Of a stretch of 9,555 nt of DNA, positions 1 to 6,494 are shown piece by piece. Each line of letters starts with the position of its first letter. The stretch's first letter is position 1. The DNA lies in assembly GCA_902472225.1 (NCBI GenBank), contig CABRNB010000105.1:1-9555 (forward strand). Direction: 5' to 3'. Source of the DNA: Caccousia sp900752115. GTDB taxonomy: Bacteria > Bacillota > Clostridia > Oscillospirales > Acutalibacteraceae. The notes beneath the pieces are model-generated. The model saw nothing but the letters and a program-made list of their open reading frames with translations. It was not told the origin of the DNA and ran no database searches. Both the position numbers and the translations under genes were made by a program.

Positions 1-48
1 CTAGGATATTTCCAAGCTTATCTATTGTAGACCAATTATATGTGAATT
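1..48. other. AT-rich left border, no gene
   Basis: Only 14 of these 48 bases are G or C, well below the GC-rich sequence that follows. In the frame of the MATE remnant there are stops at 28-30 (TAG) and 43-45 (TGA). Translation in the other two forward frames gives nothing resembling the MATE helix that should precede the conserved G-A-A-V-A-T segment beginning at 49. The segment therefore does not look like the original upstream part of that gene. It may be the edge of an insertion, a deletion junction, or an assembly or contig-end artefact; the window does not decide between them. Confidence 0.5.
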
Positions 49-663
49 GTGGGAGCGGCGGTCGCGACCGTTCTGGGACAGATCCTTACCGCTGCGGTTT
101 CCGTCTGGTATCTTTTCCATATGAAAGCGGTACGATTGCAGAAAAACAGCTTTGTGCTGCGGCTGAGCCTGATGCGTCACTTTCTGCCGCTTGGCGTCTG
201 CAGCCTGCTTTCGCAGATTTCTCTGGTGGCTGCGATGGCTGCTATCAATAACATGCTTCGTCAGTATGGCGCTGCGGATCCCATCTTTGGACAGGAGCAA
301 TACGCGCAGATTCCGATGGCGGTTGTGGGGATTGTCATGAAGTTTTTCCAGATCGTTATTTCGATAGCGATTGGTATGGCAGCCGGCTGTATTCCCGTGA
401 TGGGGTATAACGTCGGCGCGGGGAGAAACGACAGGGCGAAGGCGTTGTCTTCCACGCTGCTGTCCATGATCCGCGAGGTGGTGTTTGGCGTTGGGTTTGC
501 GCTGCTGCTTCCGGTATTTTTTGGACTGGACGGCGTGCTGTATTCGATGCCGGTATCCGATCTGCTGACCTTCCTTATTTCCGTCTTTCTCATCCGCAGG
601 ACCCTGCGGGAGCTCTCCGCTCCGCCTGTCCGCAGGCCGGAGACGGCTGAGACCCTTTCCTGA
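49..663 (+). pseudogene. MATE-family exporter remnant, truncated and internally deleted
   Basis: MATE proteins are 12-helix membrane antiporters that export drugs or metabolites using a Na+ or H+ gradient, and are usually about 440-470 residues. Only 204 codons remain. The first residues, GAAVATVLGQ, match the conserved end of the N-terminal lobe, so helices 1-5 and most of helix 6 are missing. GTG at 49 is merely the first possible start after a stop and has no ribosome binding site. The following helices, the QIVISIAIGMAAG segment and the GYNVGAG motif (residues 119-125) are typical of the C-terminal lobe. After R-N-D-R-A-K-A-L (126-133) the protein goes directly to STLLSMIREVVF, which in full-length relatives comes about 60-90 residues later; this suggests an in-frame loss of roughly two helices near bases 430-450. 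The ending, GLDGVLYSMPVSD followed by a hydrophobic helix, is normal. The family is clear, and the product is almost certainly non-functional. The internal deletion rests on recalled family architecture, not an alignment. Confidence 0.8.
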
Positions 664-729
664 TACGTGCGCTGCTTTTAAGTGAAAGAAGAGGCTCTGG
701 GAAGTCCTTCTGCTGCACCGGTATGGAAA

Positions 730-776
730 CCGGCGCTTTCGATGGCCGAAAGGTCCCGAAAGCGCCGGCTTTTTCT
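730..776 (+). terminator. Rho-independent terminator
   Basis: A perfect 12-bp stem pairs 730-741 (CCGGCGCTTTCG) with 757-768 (CGAAAGCGCCGG). Inside it, 744-747 pairs with 752-755 (one G-U pair) around a GAAA tetraloop (748-751), so the hairpin is almost fully paired. It is followed by CTTTTTCTGCTTTT. This is a strong intrinsic terminator for transcription coming through the MATE remnant, and it insulates azlC from upstream. Confidence 0.9.
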
Positions 777-837
777 GCTTTTCTTCTTCCGAAATCTCCC
801 TTTTGTACGCGGAAAGGCAAGTTTTCGCAATCTTCTG

Positions 838-866
838 TTGCCTGCGCGGCCAATCGATGATACAAT
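838..866 (+). promoter_or_regulatory. Sigma-A-type promoter of azlCD
   Basis: The -35 element is TTGCCT (838-843) and the -10 is TACAAT (861-866), separated by exactly 17 bases. Transcription would start near 872-875, leaving a leader of about 20 bases before azlC. The position just after the terminator and just before the azlC SD supports the call. It also implies that the ATG at 865 lies in the -10 region and cannot be the azlC start. Confidence 0.75.
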
Positions 867-894
867 GAAATACCGGAAAGAAAGGGAGAGTGAA

Positions 895-1605
895 ATGCAC
901 GGCAAGGGAATGCGACTCAGGGCGCTGAAAGCCGCCTTTCCCCATACCATCCCTATTTTCGCGGGTTTTTGGTTTCTGGGAATGGCGTATGGAATTTTTA
1001 TGAATGTGTCCGGTTTCGGCTTCTGGTATCCGATGGTGATGAGCCTGACCATTTTCGGCGGATCGCTTGAATTTGTGGCGGTGTCGATGCTGCTGGGATC
1101 CTTTGCTCCGCTTCAAACGCTGATGATGGCGCTGGTTCTTCAGGCGCGGCATCTGTTTTACGGCGTCGCGATGCTGGAAAAATATCGCGGCCTCGGGTGG
1201 AAGAAATTTTACCTTATTTTCGGTCTGTGCGACGAAACATTTTCCATCAATTGCTCGGCAGAGATTCCGGAGGGTGTGGACAGAGGCTGGTTTTACTTTT
1301 TCGTTACCCTGCTCAATCATTTTTATTGGGTTTCCGGTTCCACCATTGGAGGGATTGTCGGTTCGCTCCTGCAGTTCGATACAGAGGGAATCGGGTTTGT
1401 GATGACGGCGATGTTTACGGTGATTTTTCTGGAGCAATGGTTGAAGGAAAAGCGCCATGATTCTTCGCTGCTCGGGCTTGGCCTGTCGGCTTTGTGTCTG
1501 GTGCTGTTTGGAGCCGATTCGTTTATCATTCCCTCGATGATCTGTCTTTTGGTTCTGCTTACCGCACTGCGCAGGCCCATTGAGAGGAGGTGCGGTATGC
1601 CATGA
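895..1605 (+). CDS. azlC: AzlC-family branched-chain amino acid exporter, large subunit
   Basis: AzlC is the larger subunit of the AzlCD inner-membrane exporter, known for export of branched-chain amino acids and for 4-azaleucine resistance in Bacillus. The 236-residue product has the usual family length and is mostly hydrophobic. The N-terminal F-P-H-T-I-P segment leads to a Gly-rich first helix; FGGSLEFV (54-61), QARHLFYG (83-90) and CDETFS (112-117) sit where the family has its conserved GS-x-(Q/E)-F, RH-x-(L/F)-YG and DE-T/S segments. I chose ATG 895 because AAGGGAG (882-888) lies 6 bases upstream and the promoter places the transcript start near 873. The frame is open further upstream (from 682), but that stretch covers the terminator and promoter. 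The stop overlaps azlD by 4 bases (ATGA), implying coupled translation. Substrate specificity is inferred from the family. Confidence 0.9.
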   Translation: MHGKGMRLRALKAAFPHTIPIFAGFWFLGMAYGIFMNVSGFGFWYPMVMSLTIFGGSLEFVAVSMLLGSFAPLQTLMMALVLQARHLFYGVAMLEKYRGLGWKKFYLIFGLCDETFSINCSAEIPEGVDRGWFYFFVTLLNHFYWVSGSTIGGIVGSLLQFDTEGIGFVMTAMFTVIFLEQWLKEKRHDSSLLGLGLSALCLVLFGADSFIIPSMICLLVLLTALRRPIERRCGMP

Positions 1606-1928
1606 CGCCGGCTCAGCAAATCGTTACCATCGCCCTGTGCGTTGCAGGTACCATGGCGACGCGTTTTCTGCCGTTTCTGATTTTTTCGGACAAGAGGCCG
1701 ACGCCGAAATACATTCAGTATCTTGGCCGGGCGCTTCCCGGCGCTGTGTTCGGCCTGCTGGTCGTATATTGTCTGAAAGACGTGAACATTCTTTCCGGCA
1801 GCCACGGCCTGCCGGAGTTGGCCGCGATCGTTGTCACGGTGCTGCTTCATCTGTGGAAGCGGCAGATGCTGCTCTCCATTGCGGGAGGCACCGTGTGTTA
1901 TATGCTTTTGATTCAGATATTCTGCTGA
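1602..1928 (+). CDS. azlD: AzlD-family branched-chain amino acid exporter, small subunit
   Basis: AzlD is the small membrane partner of AzlC. The 108-residue protein has the usual size, and about four hydrophobic stretches fill most of it. The family T-R-F-L-P-F segment is at residues 20-25, after the first helix, and the sequence ends in a hydrophobic helix running to its last residues. ATG 1602 overlaps the azlC stop as ATGA. GAGGAGG at 1584-1590, inside the end of azlC, serves as SD with an 11-base gap, slightly long. GTG 1590 is in frame but lies within the SD itself, so I reject it as the start. The two genes almost certainly share a transcript and form one transporter. Confidence 0.88.
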   Translation: MTPAQQIVTIALCVAGTMATRFLPFLIFSDKRPTPKYIQYLGRALPGAVFGLLVVYCLKDVNILSGSHGLPELAAIVVTVLLHLWKRQMLLSIAGGTVCYMLLIQIFC

Positions 1929-1984
1929 GGGAGGCCGCGAAACAAACGCGGCGATGCAACAGGGAAGGGAAGAGGATTTATCGT

Positions 1985-4333
1985 ATGACACTCAGGGAGC
2001 TTGAGGCGGGGAAAACCGCCTCCATTCTCACAGTAGGCGGGGAGGGCGCGCTGCGCCAGCATTTTCTTGATATGGGCCTGATCCCCGGGGCCGAGGTCAC
2101 CATGGTCAAGCTTGCGCCGATGGGAGATCCGATGGAGCTCAAGATTCACGGCTATGAGCTGACGCTTCGTCTGGCGGACGCGGAGAAGATTGAAATTCGT
2201 CCTCTTGGCGCTGCGCCGCAGGAGGAGGAGAGAAACCCGGTGCGCGGTACGCCTCACCCGGGTTTCGGTGAGGGCGGCAAATATCATGTCAAAGCGGGAG
2301 AGAATCCTCTGCCGGATGGGGTGACGCTTACCTTTGCTCTCGCGGGCAACCAGAATTGCGGCAAGACCACATTTTTCAATCGCCTGACCGGCTCAAACCA
2401 GCATGTGGGCAATTTCCCCGGCGTTACGGTTGACCGCAAGGACGGCGTGATCCGCGAGCATCCCGGTACGCTGGTTACCGATTTGCCCGGCATTTACTCC
2501 ATGTCGCCGTACAGCAGCGAGGAGATTGTCACGCGTGAGTTCATTTTGAAGGAACGGCCCAAGGGCATTATCAATGTTGTTGACGCTTCAAACATTGAGC
2601 GCAACCTCTATCTCACGCTTCAGCTCATGGAACTCGACGTTCCCATGGTGGTGGCGCTCAACATGATGGACGAAGTGCGGGAAAACGGGGGTTCCATTCT
2701 CATCAATGAAATGGAACGTCTTCTCGGCGTTCCGGTAATTCCGATCTCCGCCGCAAAAAATGAGGGCATTGACGAAGTGATCAGCCATGCCATCCATGTG
2801 GCGAAATATCAGGAGAAACCGGGACGCGTTGATTTCTGCAGTGCAGATGACGTAGGGAGCGCCGTGCACCGCTGTATCCATGCGATCATGCATCTCATTG
2901 AGGATCATGCGGAGGAAGCAAAGATTCCGGTGCGTTTTGCGGCCTCGAAGCTGGCCGAGGGCGATCAGCTGATTTTGCAGCAGCTCGGTCTTGACGAAAA
3001 CGAAAAGGAAATGCTGCGCCACATTATTCTGCAAATGGAAAAGGAACGGGGGCTTGATTGTGCCGCCGCCATCGCGGATATGCGTTTCCGCTTTATCCGC
3101 CGCGTGTGCAGCGCGACGGTCATTAAGCCGCGGGAGAGCCGTGAGCATGCCCGCAGCCGCCGGATGGATAAGGTGCTCACCGGAAAATATACCGCGATTC
3201 CGGCGTTTATCGCGATTATGGGTCTCGTATTCTGGCTGACCTTCAACGTGATCGGCGAATGGCTTTCCGATCTGCTTGAGTTGGGGATCGGCTGGCTGAC
3301 GGATGCCGTCGACGCCGCGATGACAGCGGCCAATATCAATCCGGTGATTCATTCCCTTGTGATTGACGGCATTTTCAGCGGCGTGGGCAGCGTACTGAGT
3401 TTTCTGCCGATTATCGTTACGCTGTTTTTCTTCCTGTCCATGCTCGAGGACAGCGGTTATATGGCGCGCGTTGCCTTTGTGATGGATAAACTGCTGCGCA
3501 AAATCGGTCTTTCCGGGCGCAGCATCGTGCCGATGCTCATTGGGTTCGGCTGTACGGTGCCGGGCGTCATGGCGAGCCGCACGCTGTCCTCGGAGCGTGA
3601 CCGCAAAATGACGATTCTTCTCACGCCGTTCATGAGCTGTTCGGCCAAGCTTCCGATCTATGGATTCTTCACGGCGGCCTTTTTCCCGGAGCATGCCGCC
3701 CTCGTGATGATCGGGCTCTATTTTCTTGGCATCCTGATTGGGATCCTCGCCGCTCTGCTGATGAAGGGAAGCCTGTTCCGCGGCGAGCCGGTTCCTTTCG
3801 TGATGGAGCTTCCCAATTACCGCATGCCGGGCGCAAAGAATGTCGCCCAGCTCCTCTGGGAGAAGGCGAAGGATTTTCTGCAGCGTGCGTTTACAGTGAT
3901 TTTTGCGGCAACCATCGTCATATGGTTCCTGCAGACGTTTGATCTGCAGCTGAATCTTGTAACGGACTCGCAGCAAAGCATTCTGGCCGGTGTGGCAGGT
4001 CTGATTGCTCCCATTTTTACGCCGCTTGGATTTGGGGACTGGCGTGTGTCCACGGCTCTTATTACCGGCTTTATGGCGAAGGAGAGCGTGGTCGCAACAC
4101 TTTCCGTGCTGCTGCCGTCGGCTGACGCTCTTTCCTCCGTTCTTTCCCCGCTTGGAGCGGCTTCTCTGCTGGTGTTCTGCCTGCTGTACACGCCCTGTGT
4201 GGCCGCTATCGCGTCCATTCGCCGTGAGCTCGGCGCGAAATGGGCGGTCGGCGTTGCAGTCGGTCAGTGTGTGATAGCATGGTTCGCCGCTTTGCTGGTA
4301 CACCTGATCGGCGCTGTGGCCGGGATGGTCTGA
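1985..4333 (+). CDS. feoB: FeoA-FeoB fusion, ferrous iron transporter
   Basis: FeoB is the GTPase-linked inner-membrane channel for Fe2+ uptake, and FeoA is a small SH3-like cytosolic partner. Here both are one 782-residue protein. Residues 1-72 are FeoA (LDMGLIPG 28-35, IHGYELTLR 54-62). A linker of about 40 residues follows, then the GTPase domain: G1 GNQNCGKTT (121-129), G3 DLPG (166-169), G4 NMMD (226-229), G5 SAAKNEG (255-261). A helical GDI-like region reaches to about 395. The membrane part begins near 404 and contains the first Gate repeat (GFGCTVPG with Cys523, PFMSCSAK with Cys552) and the second (YTPCVAAIASIRRELG with Cys738). All GTPase and Gate motifs are intact. ATG 1985 is 8 bases after AGAGGA (1971-1976) and starts the FeoA fold exactly; the open frame upstream overlaps azlD and is not coding. 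I see no FeoC gene and no recognisable Fur or DtxR box. Confidence 0.95.
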   Translation: MTLRELEAGKTASILTVGGEGALRQHFLDMGLIPGAEVTMVKLAPMGDPMELKIHGYELTLRLADAEKIEIRPLGAAPQEEERNPVRGTPHPGFGEGGKYHVKAGENPLPDGVTLTFALAGNQNCGKTTFFNRLTGSNQHVGNFPGVTVDRKDGVIREHPGTLVTDLPGIYSMSPYSSEEIVTREFILKERPKGIINVVDASNIERNLYLTLQLMELDVPMVVALNMMDEVRENGGSILINEMERLLGVPVIPISAAKNEGIDEVISHAIHVAKYQEKPGRVDFCSADDVGSAVHRCIHAIMHLIEDHAEEAKIPVRFAASKLAEGDQLILQQLGLDENEKEMLRHIILQMEKERGLDCAAAIADMRFRFIRRVCSATVIKPRESREHARSRRMDKVLTGKYTAIPAFIAIMGLVFWLTFNVIGEWLSDLLELGIGWLTDAVDAAMTAANINPVIHSLVIDGIFSGVGSVLSFLPIIVTLFFFLSMLEDSGYMARVAFVMDKLLRKIGLSGRSIVPMLIGFGCTVPGVMASRTLSSERDRKMTILLTPFMSCSAKLPIYGFFTAAFFPEHAALVMIGLYFLGILIGILAALLMKGSLFRGEPVPFVMELPNYRMPGAKNVAQLLWEKAKDFLQRAFTVIFAATIVIWFLQTFDLQLNLVTDSQQSILAGVAGLIAPIFTPLGFGDWRVSTALITGFMAKESVVATLSVLLPSADALSSVLSPLGAASLLVFCLLYTPCVAAIASIRRELGAKWAVGVAVGQCVIAWFAALLVHLIGAVAGMV

Positions 4334-4431
4334 AGCTGTATTTTCTGCAAAATTCCGGAGAGAACGCATGAAAAGCGGCCGCCCGGAATATGACTAAACT
4401 ATAAATCTTGTCAGGATTGGATGGATTCCCC

Positions 4432-4460
4432 TTTACTTTACCGGTCGCTTATTGTAAAAT
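4432..4460 (+). promoter_or_regulatory. Sigma-A-type promoter of the pyrH operon
   Basis: TTTACT (4432-4437, 4 of 6 consensus bases) and TAAAAT (4455-4460, 5 of 6) are separated by 17 bases. Transcription would begin near 4467, about 30 bases before the pyrH start. The 4334-4496 spacer is more AT-rich than the flanking genes and holds no clear terminator, so some read-through from feoAB is possible. No operator or riboswitch is evident in the leader. Confidence 0.6.
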
Positions 4461-4496
4461 AAAACGGAAGAAAATTCAAAATAGGGGTGTTATATC

Positions 4497-5207
4497 TTGG
4501 AGCCAAAGTACAAGCGCGTCCTTTTAAAGCTCAGCGGAGAATCCCTCGCCGGCAGCGGAAAGCACGGCATTGATTTCGATACGGTGCTTTCGATCTGTGA
4601 ACCCATCAAGAAATGCGTCGAGATGGGCGTCGAGGTTGCCGTCGTGGTAGGGGGAGGCAACTTCTGGCGCGGCCGCAGCAGCGGCAAGATGGATCGGACC
4701 CGCGCCGACCACATGGGGATGCTGGCCACCACCATCAATGCGCTCGGCGTGGCGGATGCGCTCGAGCAGCTTGACGTTCCGGTTCGGGTGCAGACGGCCA
4801 TTTCCATGCAGGAGATTGCGGAGCCCTATATCCGCAATCGTGCTGTGCGTCATCTTGAAAAGGGCCGCGTCGTCGTTTTCGGCTGCGGCACCGGCAATCC
4901 GTTCTTCTCTACGGATACCGCCGCGGCGCTGCGTGCGGCGGAAATCGACGCCGATATCATCATGAAGGCCACGATGGTCGACGGTGTGTATGACAGTGAC
5001 CCCAAGAAGAATCCGGACGCGGTGAAATACGACACCCTCACCTTCATGGAGGTTCTCAACAAGAATCTGCAGGTGATGGACGGCACCGCCGCAACTCTCT
5101 GCCGGGAGAACGGCATCGCTATCCTTGTGTTCAACATCGATCACCCGGACAATATTGTCAAAGCAATCTGCGGCGAGTCCGTGGGGACTCTCGTGAAGGA
5201 GGCATAA
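4497..5207 (+). CDS. pyrH: UMP kinase (uridylate kinase)
   Basis: PyrH phosphorylates UMP to UDP with ATP in pyrimidine nucleotide synthesis. It belongs to the amino-acid-kinase fold, is hexameric, and in bacteria is typically controlled by GTP and UTP. The 236 residues match the family length. Visible motifs are KLSGESL (11-17, phosphate binding), GGGNFWRG (52-59), RADHMGM (69-75, UMP contact), GTGNPFFSTDTAAA (131-144), VDGVYDSDP (161-169, ATP site) and VMDGTAATL (193-201). The start is TTG 4497: AGGGGT (4483-4488) lies 8 bases upstream, no ATG is available nearby, and the reading M-E-P-K-Y-K-R-V-L-L-K fits the family N-terminus. It is first in the operon and ends 3 bases before frr. The usual rpsB and tsf neighbours are absent upstream. 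Confidence 0.97.
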   Translation: MEPKYKRVLLKLSGESLAGSGKHGIDFDTVLSICEPIKKCVEMGVEVAVVVGGGNFWRGRSSGKMDRTRADHMGMLATTINALGVADALEQLDVPVRVQTAISMQEIAEPYIRNRAVRHLEKGRVVVFGCGTGNPFFSTDTAAALRAAEIDADIIMKATMVDGVYDSDPKKNPDAVKYDTLTFMEVLNKNLQVMDGTAATLCRENGIAILVFNIDHPDNIVKAICGESVGTLVKEA

Positions 5208-5210
5208 AAC

Positions 5211-5765
5211 ATGCAGGAAATTTTGAAAAAAGCGGAAGACCATATGAAAAAAACCATTTCGGTGCTGCAGAACGATTACGCGGCGATCCGTGCGGGCCGT
5301 GCGAATCCCGCCGTTCTTGACAAGCTGCGCGTTGATTATTACGGCACTCCTACCGCCATCAACCAGCTGGCCGCTGTTTCCGTGGCTGAGGCGCGCGTGC
5401 TGACCATTCAGCCGTGGGACGCTTCCGTTTGCCGCGCGATCGAAAAGGCGATTCAGACCTCCGATATCGGTATCAATCCGCAGAGCGACGGCAAGATCAT
5501 CCGCATTACCTTCCCGCAGCTCACGGAGGATCGCAGAAAGGAGCTTGCCAAGGAGATCTCCAAGATGGCCGAAGAGTCGAAGGTGGCTGTGCGCAACATC
5601 CGCCGCGAAGCGATGGATAAGCTCAAGCTTAAGAAGAAGGGCGGAGAGCTGACGGAGGACGATCTCAAGCAGGCGGAGAAAAAGACGCAGGATCTGACCG
5701 ATAAGTACTGCAAGGAAATCGAGTCCGTCGAAGCAAAGAAGAAAAAAGAAATTATGGAGATTTAA
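5211..5765 (+). CDS. frr: Ribosome recycling factor
   Basis: RRF works with EF-G in the cytosol to split the post-termination ribosome from mRNA and tRNA. The 184 residues equal the usual family length. The sequence begins with the three-helix-bundle strand (KKAEDHMKKTI), then the conserved IRAGRANPAVLD segment (26-37), the YYGTP turn into the second domain, the LTIQPWD strand and FPQLTEDRRKEL, and ends with a long charged helix rich in Lys and Glu. ATG 5211 is preceded by GAAGGAGG (5196-5203), which lies in the last codons of pyrH, giving a 7-base spacing. Translation is probably coupled to pyrH. Nothing unusual is seen. Confidence 0.97.
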   Translation: MQEILKKAEDHMKKTISVLQNDYAAIRAGRANPAVLDKLRVDYYGTPTAINQLAAVSVAEARVLTIQPWDASVCRAIEKAIQTSDIGINPQSDGKIIRITFPQLTEDRRKELAKEISKMAEESKVAVRNIRREAMDKLKLKKKGGELTEDDLKQAEKKTQDLTDKYCKEIESVEAKKKKEIMEI

Positions 5766-5776
5766 AGGATACGCTT

Positions 5777-6493
5777 ATGGAGGATACACTGCCGCAAAAG
5801 CTTCCGGTTCATCTGGGCATTATCATGGACGGCAACGGCCGCTGGGCGAAGCAGCGGGGGCTGCCCCGCTCCGCCGGTCATGCCGCGGGAGCGTCCAATT
5901 TCAAGAAAATCACCCGCTACTGCGCTTCCATCGGGATCCGTTATCTGACCGTTTATGCTTTCTCCACGGAGAACTGGACGCGGCCTGCGGAGGAGGTTTC
6001 CGCTCTGATGGTGCTGTTCCGTCAGTATCTTGACGAGGCGCTGCGCGATTTTCGGGATGATGAGATTGCCGTTCGGTTTCTCGGCGATACGACGGCTTTC
6101 CCGAAAAAGCTGCAGGAACTGATCCGGGAGACGGAGGAGCTTTCCGCCGGAAGGACGGGAATGCAGCTGAATATCGCCATGAACTACGGAGGGCGGGCCG
6201 AGCTGACACATGCATTCCGCACGCTTGCGCGGCAGGTAAGAGAGGGAACTCTTGCGCCGGAGGACATCACAGAGGATATGATTTCCTCTGCTCTCTATAC
6301 GGCGGGGCAGCCCGATCCGGATCTTATTATCCGGCCGAGCGGCGAGCATCGCACGAGTAATTTCCTTTTATGGCAGTCTGCGTATGCGGAATATGTCATC
6401 ATGGATATTCTGTGGCCGGATTTTCGTCCGGAAGATCTGAATGCCGCGTTGTGGGAGTATGCAAACCGCAGCCGGCGCTTTGGAGGAGTATAG
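5777..6493 (+). CDS. uppS: Undecaprenyl diphosphate synthase (cis-prenyltransferase)
   Basis: UppS adds eight isopentenyl units to farnesyl diphosphate to make the C55 carrier lipid for peptidoglycan and wall polymers, acting at the membrane face. The 238 residues match the family. Motifs are MDGNGRWA with catalytic Asp18 (17-24), RSAGHAAG (31-38), AFSTENW (61-67), MNYGGRAEL (135-143) and RPSGEHRTSNFLLWQ (186-200), the last holding the Arg and Ser residues that bind the IPP diphosphate, then the C-terminal YAEYVI/WPDF region. One departure is Pro187, where Thr is usual (R-T-x-G-E). ATG 5777 has AAAGGA (5764-5769) 7 bases upstream, overlapping the frr stop. The next gene starts one base after its stop. 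Its substrate derives from the dxr pathway in the same cluster. Confidence 0.96.
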   Translation: MEDTLPQKLPVHLGIIMDGNGRWAKQRGLPRSAGHAAGASNFKKITRYCASIGIRYLTVYAFSTENWTRPAEEVSALMVLFRQYLDEALRDFRDDEIAVRFLGDTTAFPKKLQELIRETEELSAGRTGMQLNIAMNYGGRAELTHAFRTLARQVREGTLAPEDITEDMISSALYTAGQPDPDLIIRPSGEHRTSNFLLWQSAYAEYVIMDILWPDFRPEDLNAALWEYANRSRRFGGV

Positions 6494-6494
6494 C

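Noticed and set aside
682..894. Upstream in-frame extension of azlC
   Set aside because: It would translate through the terminator hairpin and the promoter; transcription should start near 873 and the SD at 882-888 fixes ATG 895.
22..1458. 478-residue open frame on the minus strand
   Set aside because: It runs antisense to the MATE remnant, the terminator, the promoter and azlC. Its product is a His/Arg/Gln-rich string with no recognisable domain, typical of a shadow frame opposite GC-rich genes.
1934..1952. GCCGCG/CGCGGC hairpin after azlD considered as a terminator
   Set aside because: Only 6 bp with a 7-base loop and no T-tract; likely not terminating.
1580..1984. Upstream in-frame extension of feoAB
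   Set aside because: It overlaps azlD in another frame and has no FeoA-like content. The FeoA fold starts at ATG 1985 with its own SD.
1323..1991. 222-residue minus-strand frame opposite azlC-azlD
   Set aside because: No SD-supported start or recognisable family, and both + strand genes here are well supported.
2588..4369. 593-residue open frame on the minus strand
   Set aside because: It is antisense to the fully conserved FeoB coding region, with low-complexity basic composition and no motif.
4352..4389. Inverted repeat after feoAB considered as a terminator
   Set aside because: The 7-bp stem has a 24-base loop and no following T-run, so it does not look like an intrinsic terminator.
6441..6494. 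Upstream extension of cdsA inside uppS
   Set aside because: No SD; the residues do not match CdsA, while TTG 6495 has a good SD and a family-like N-terminus.
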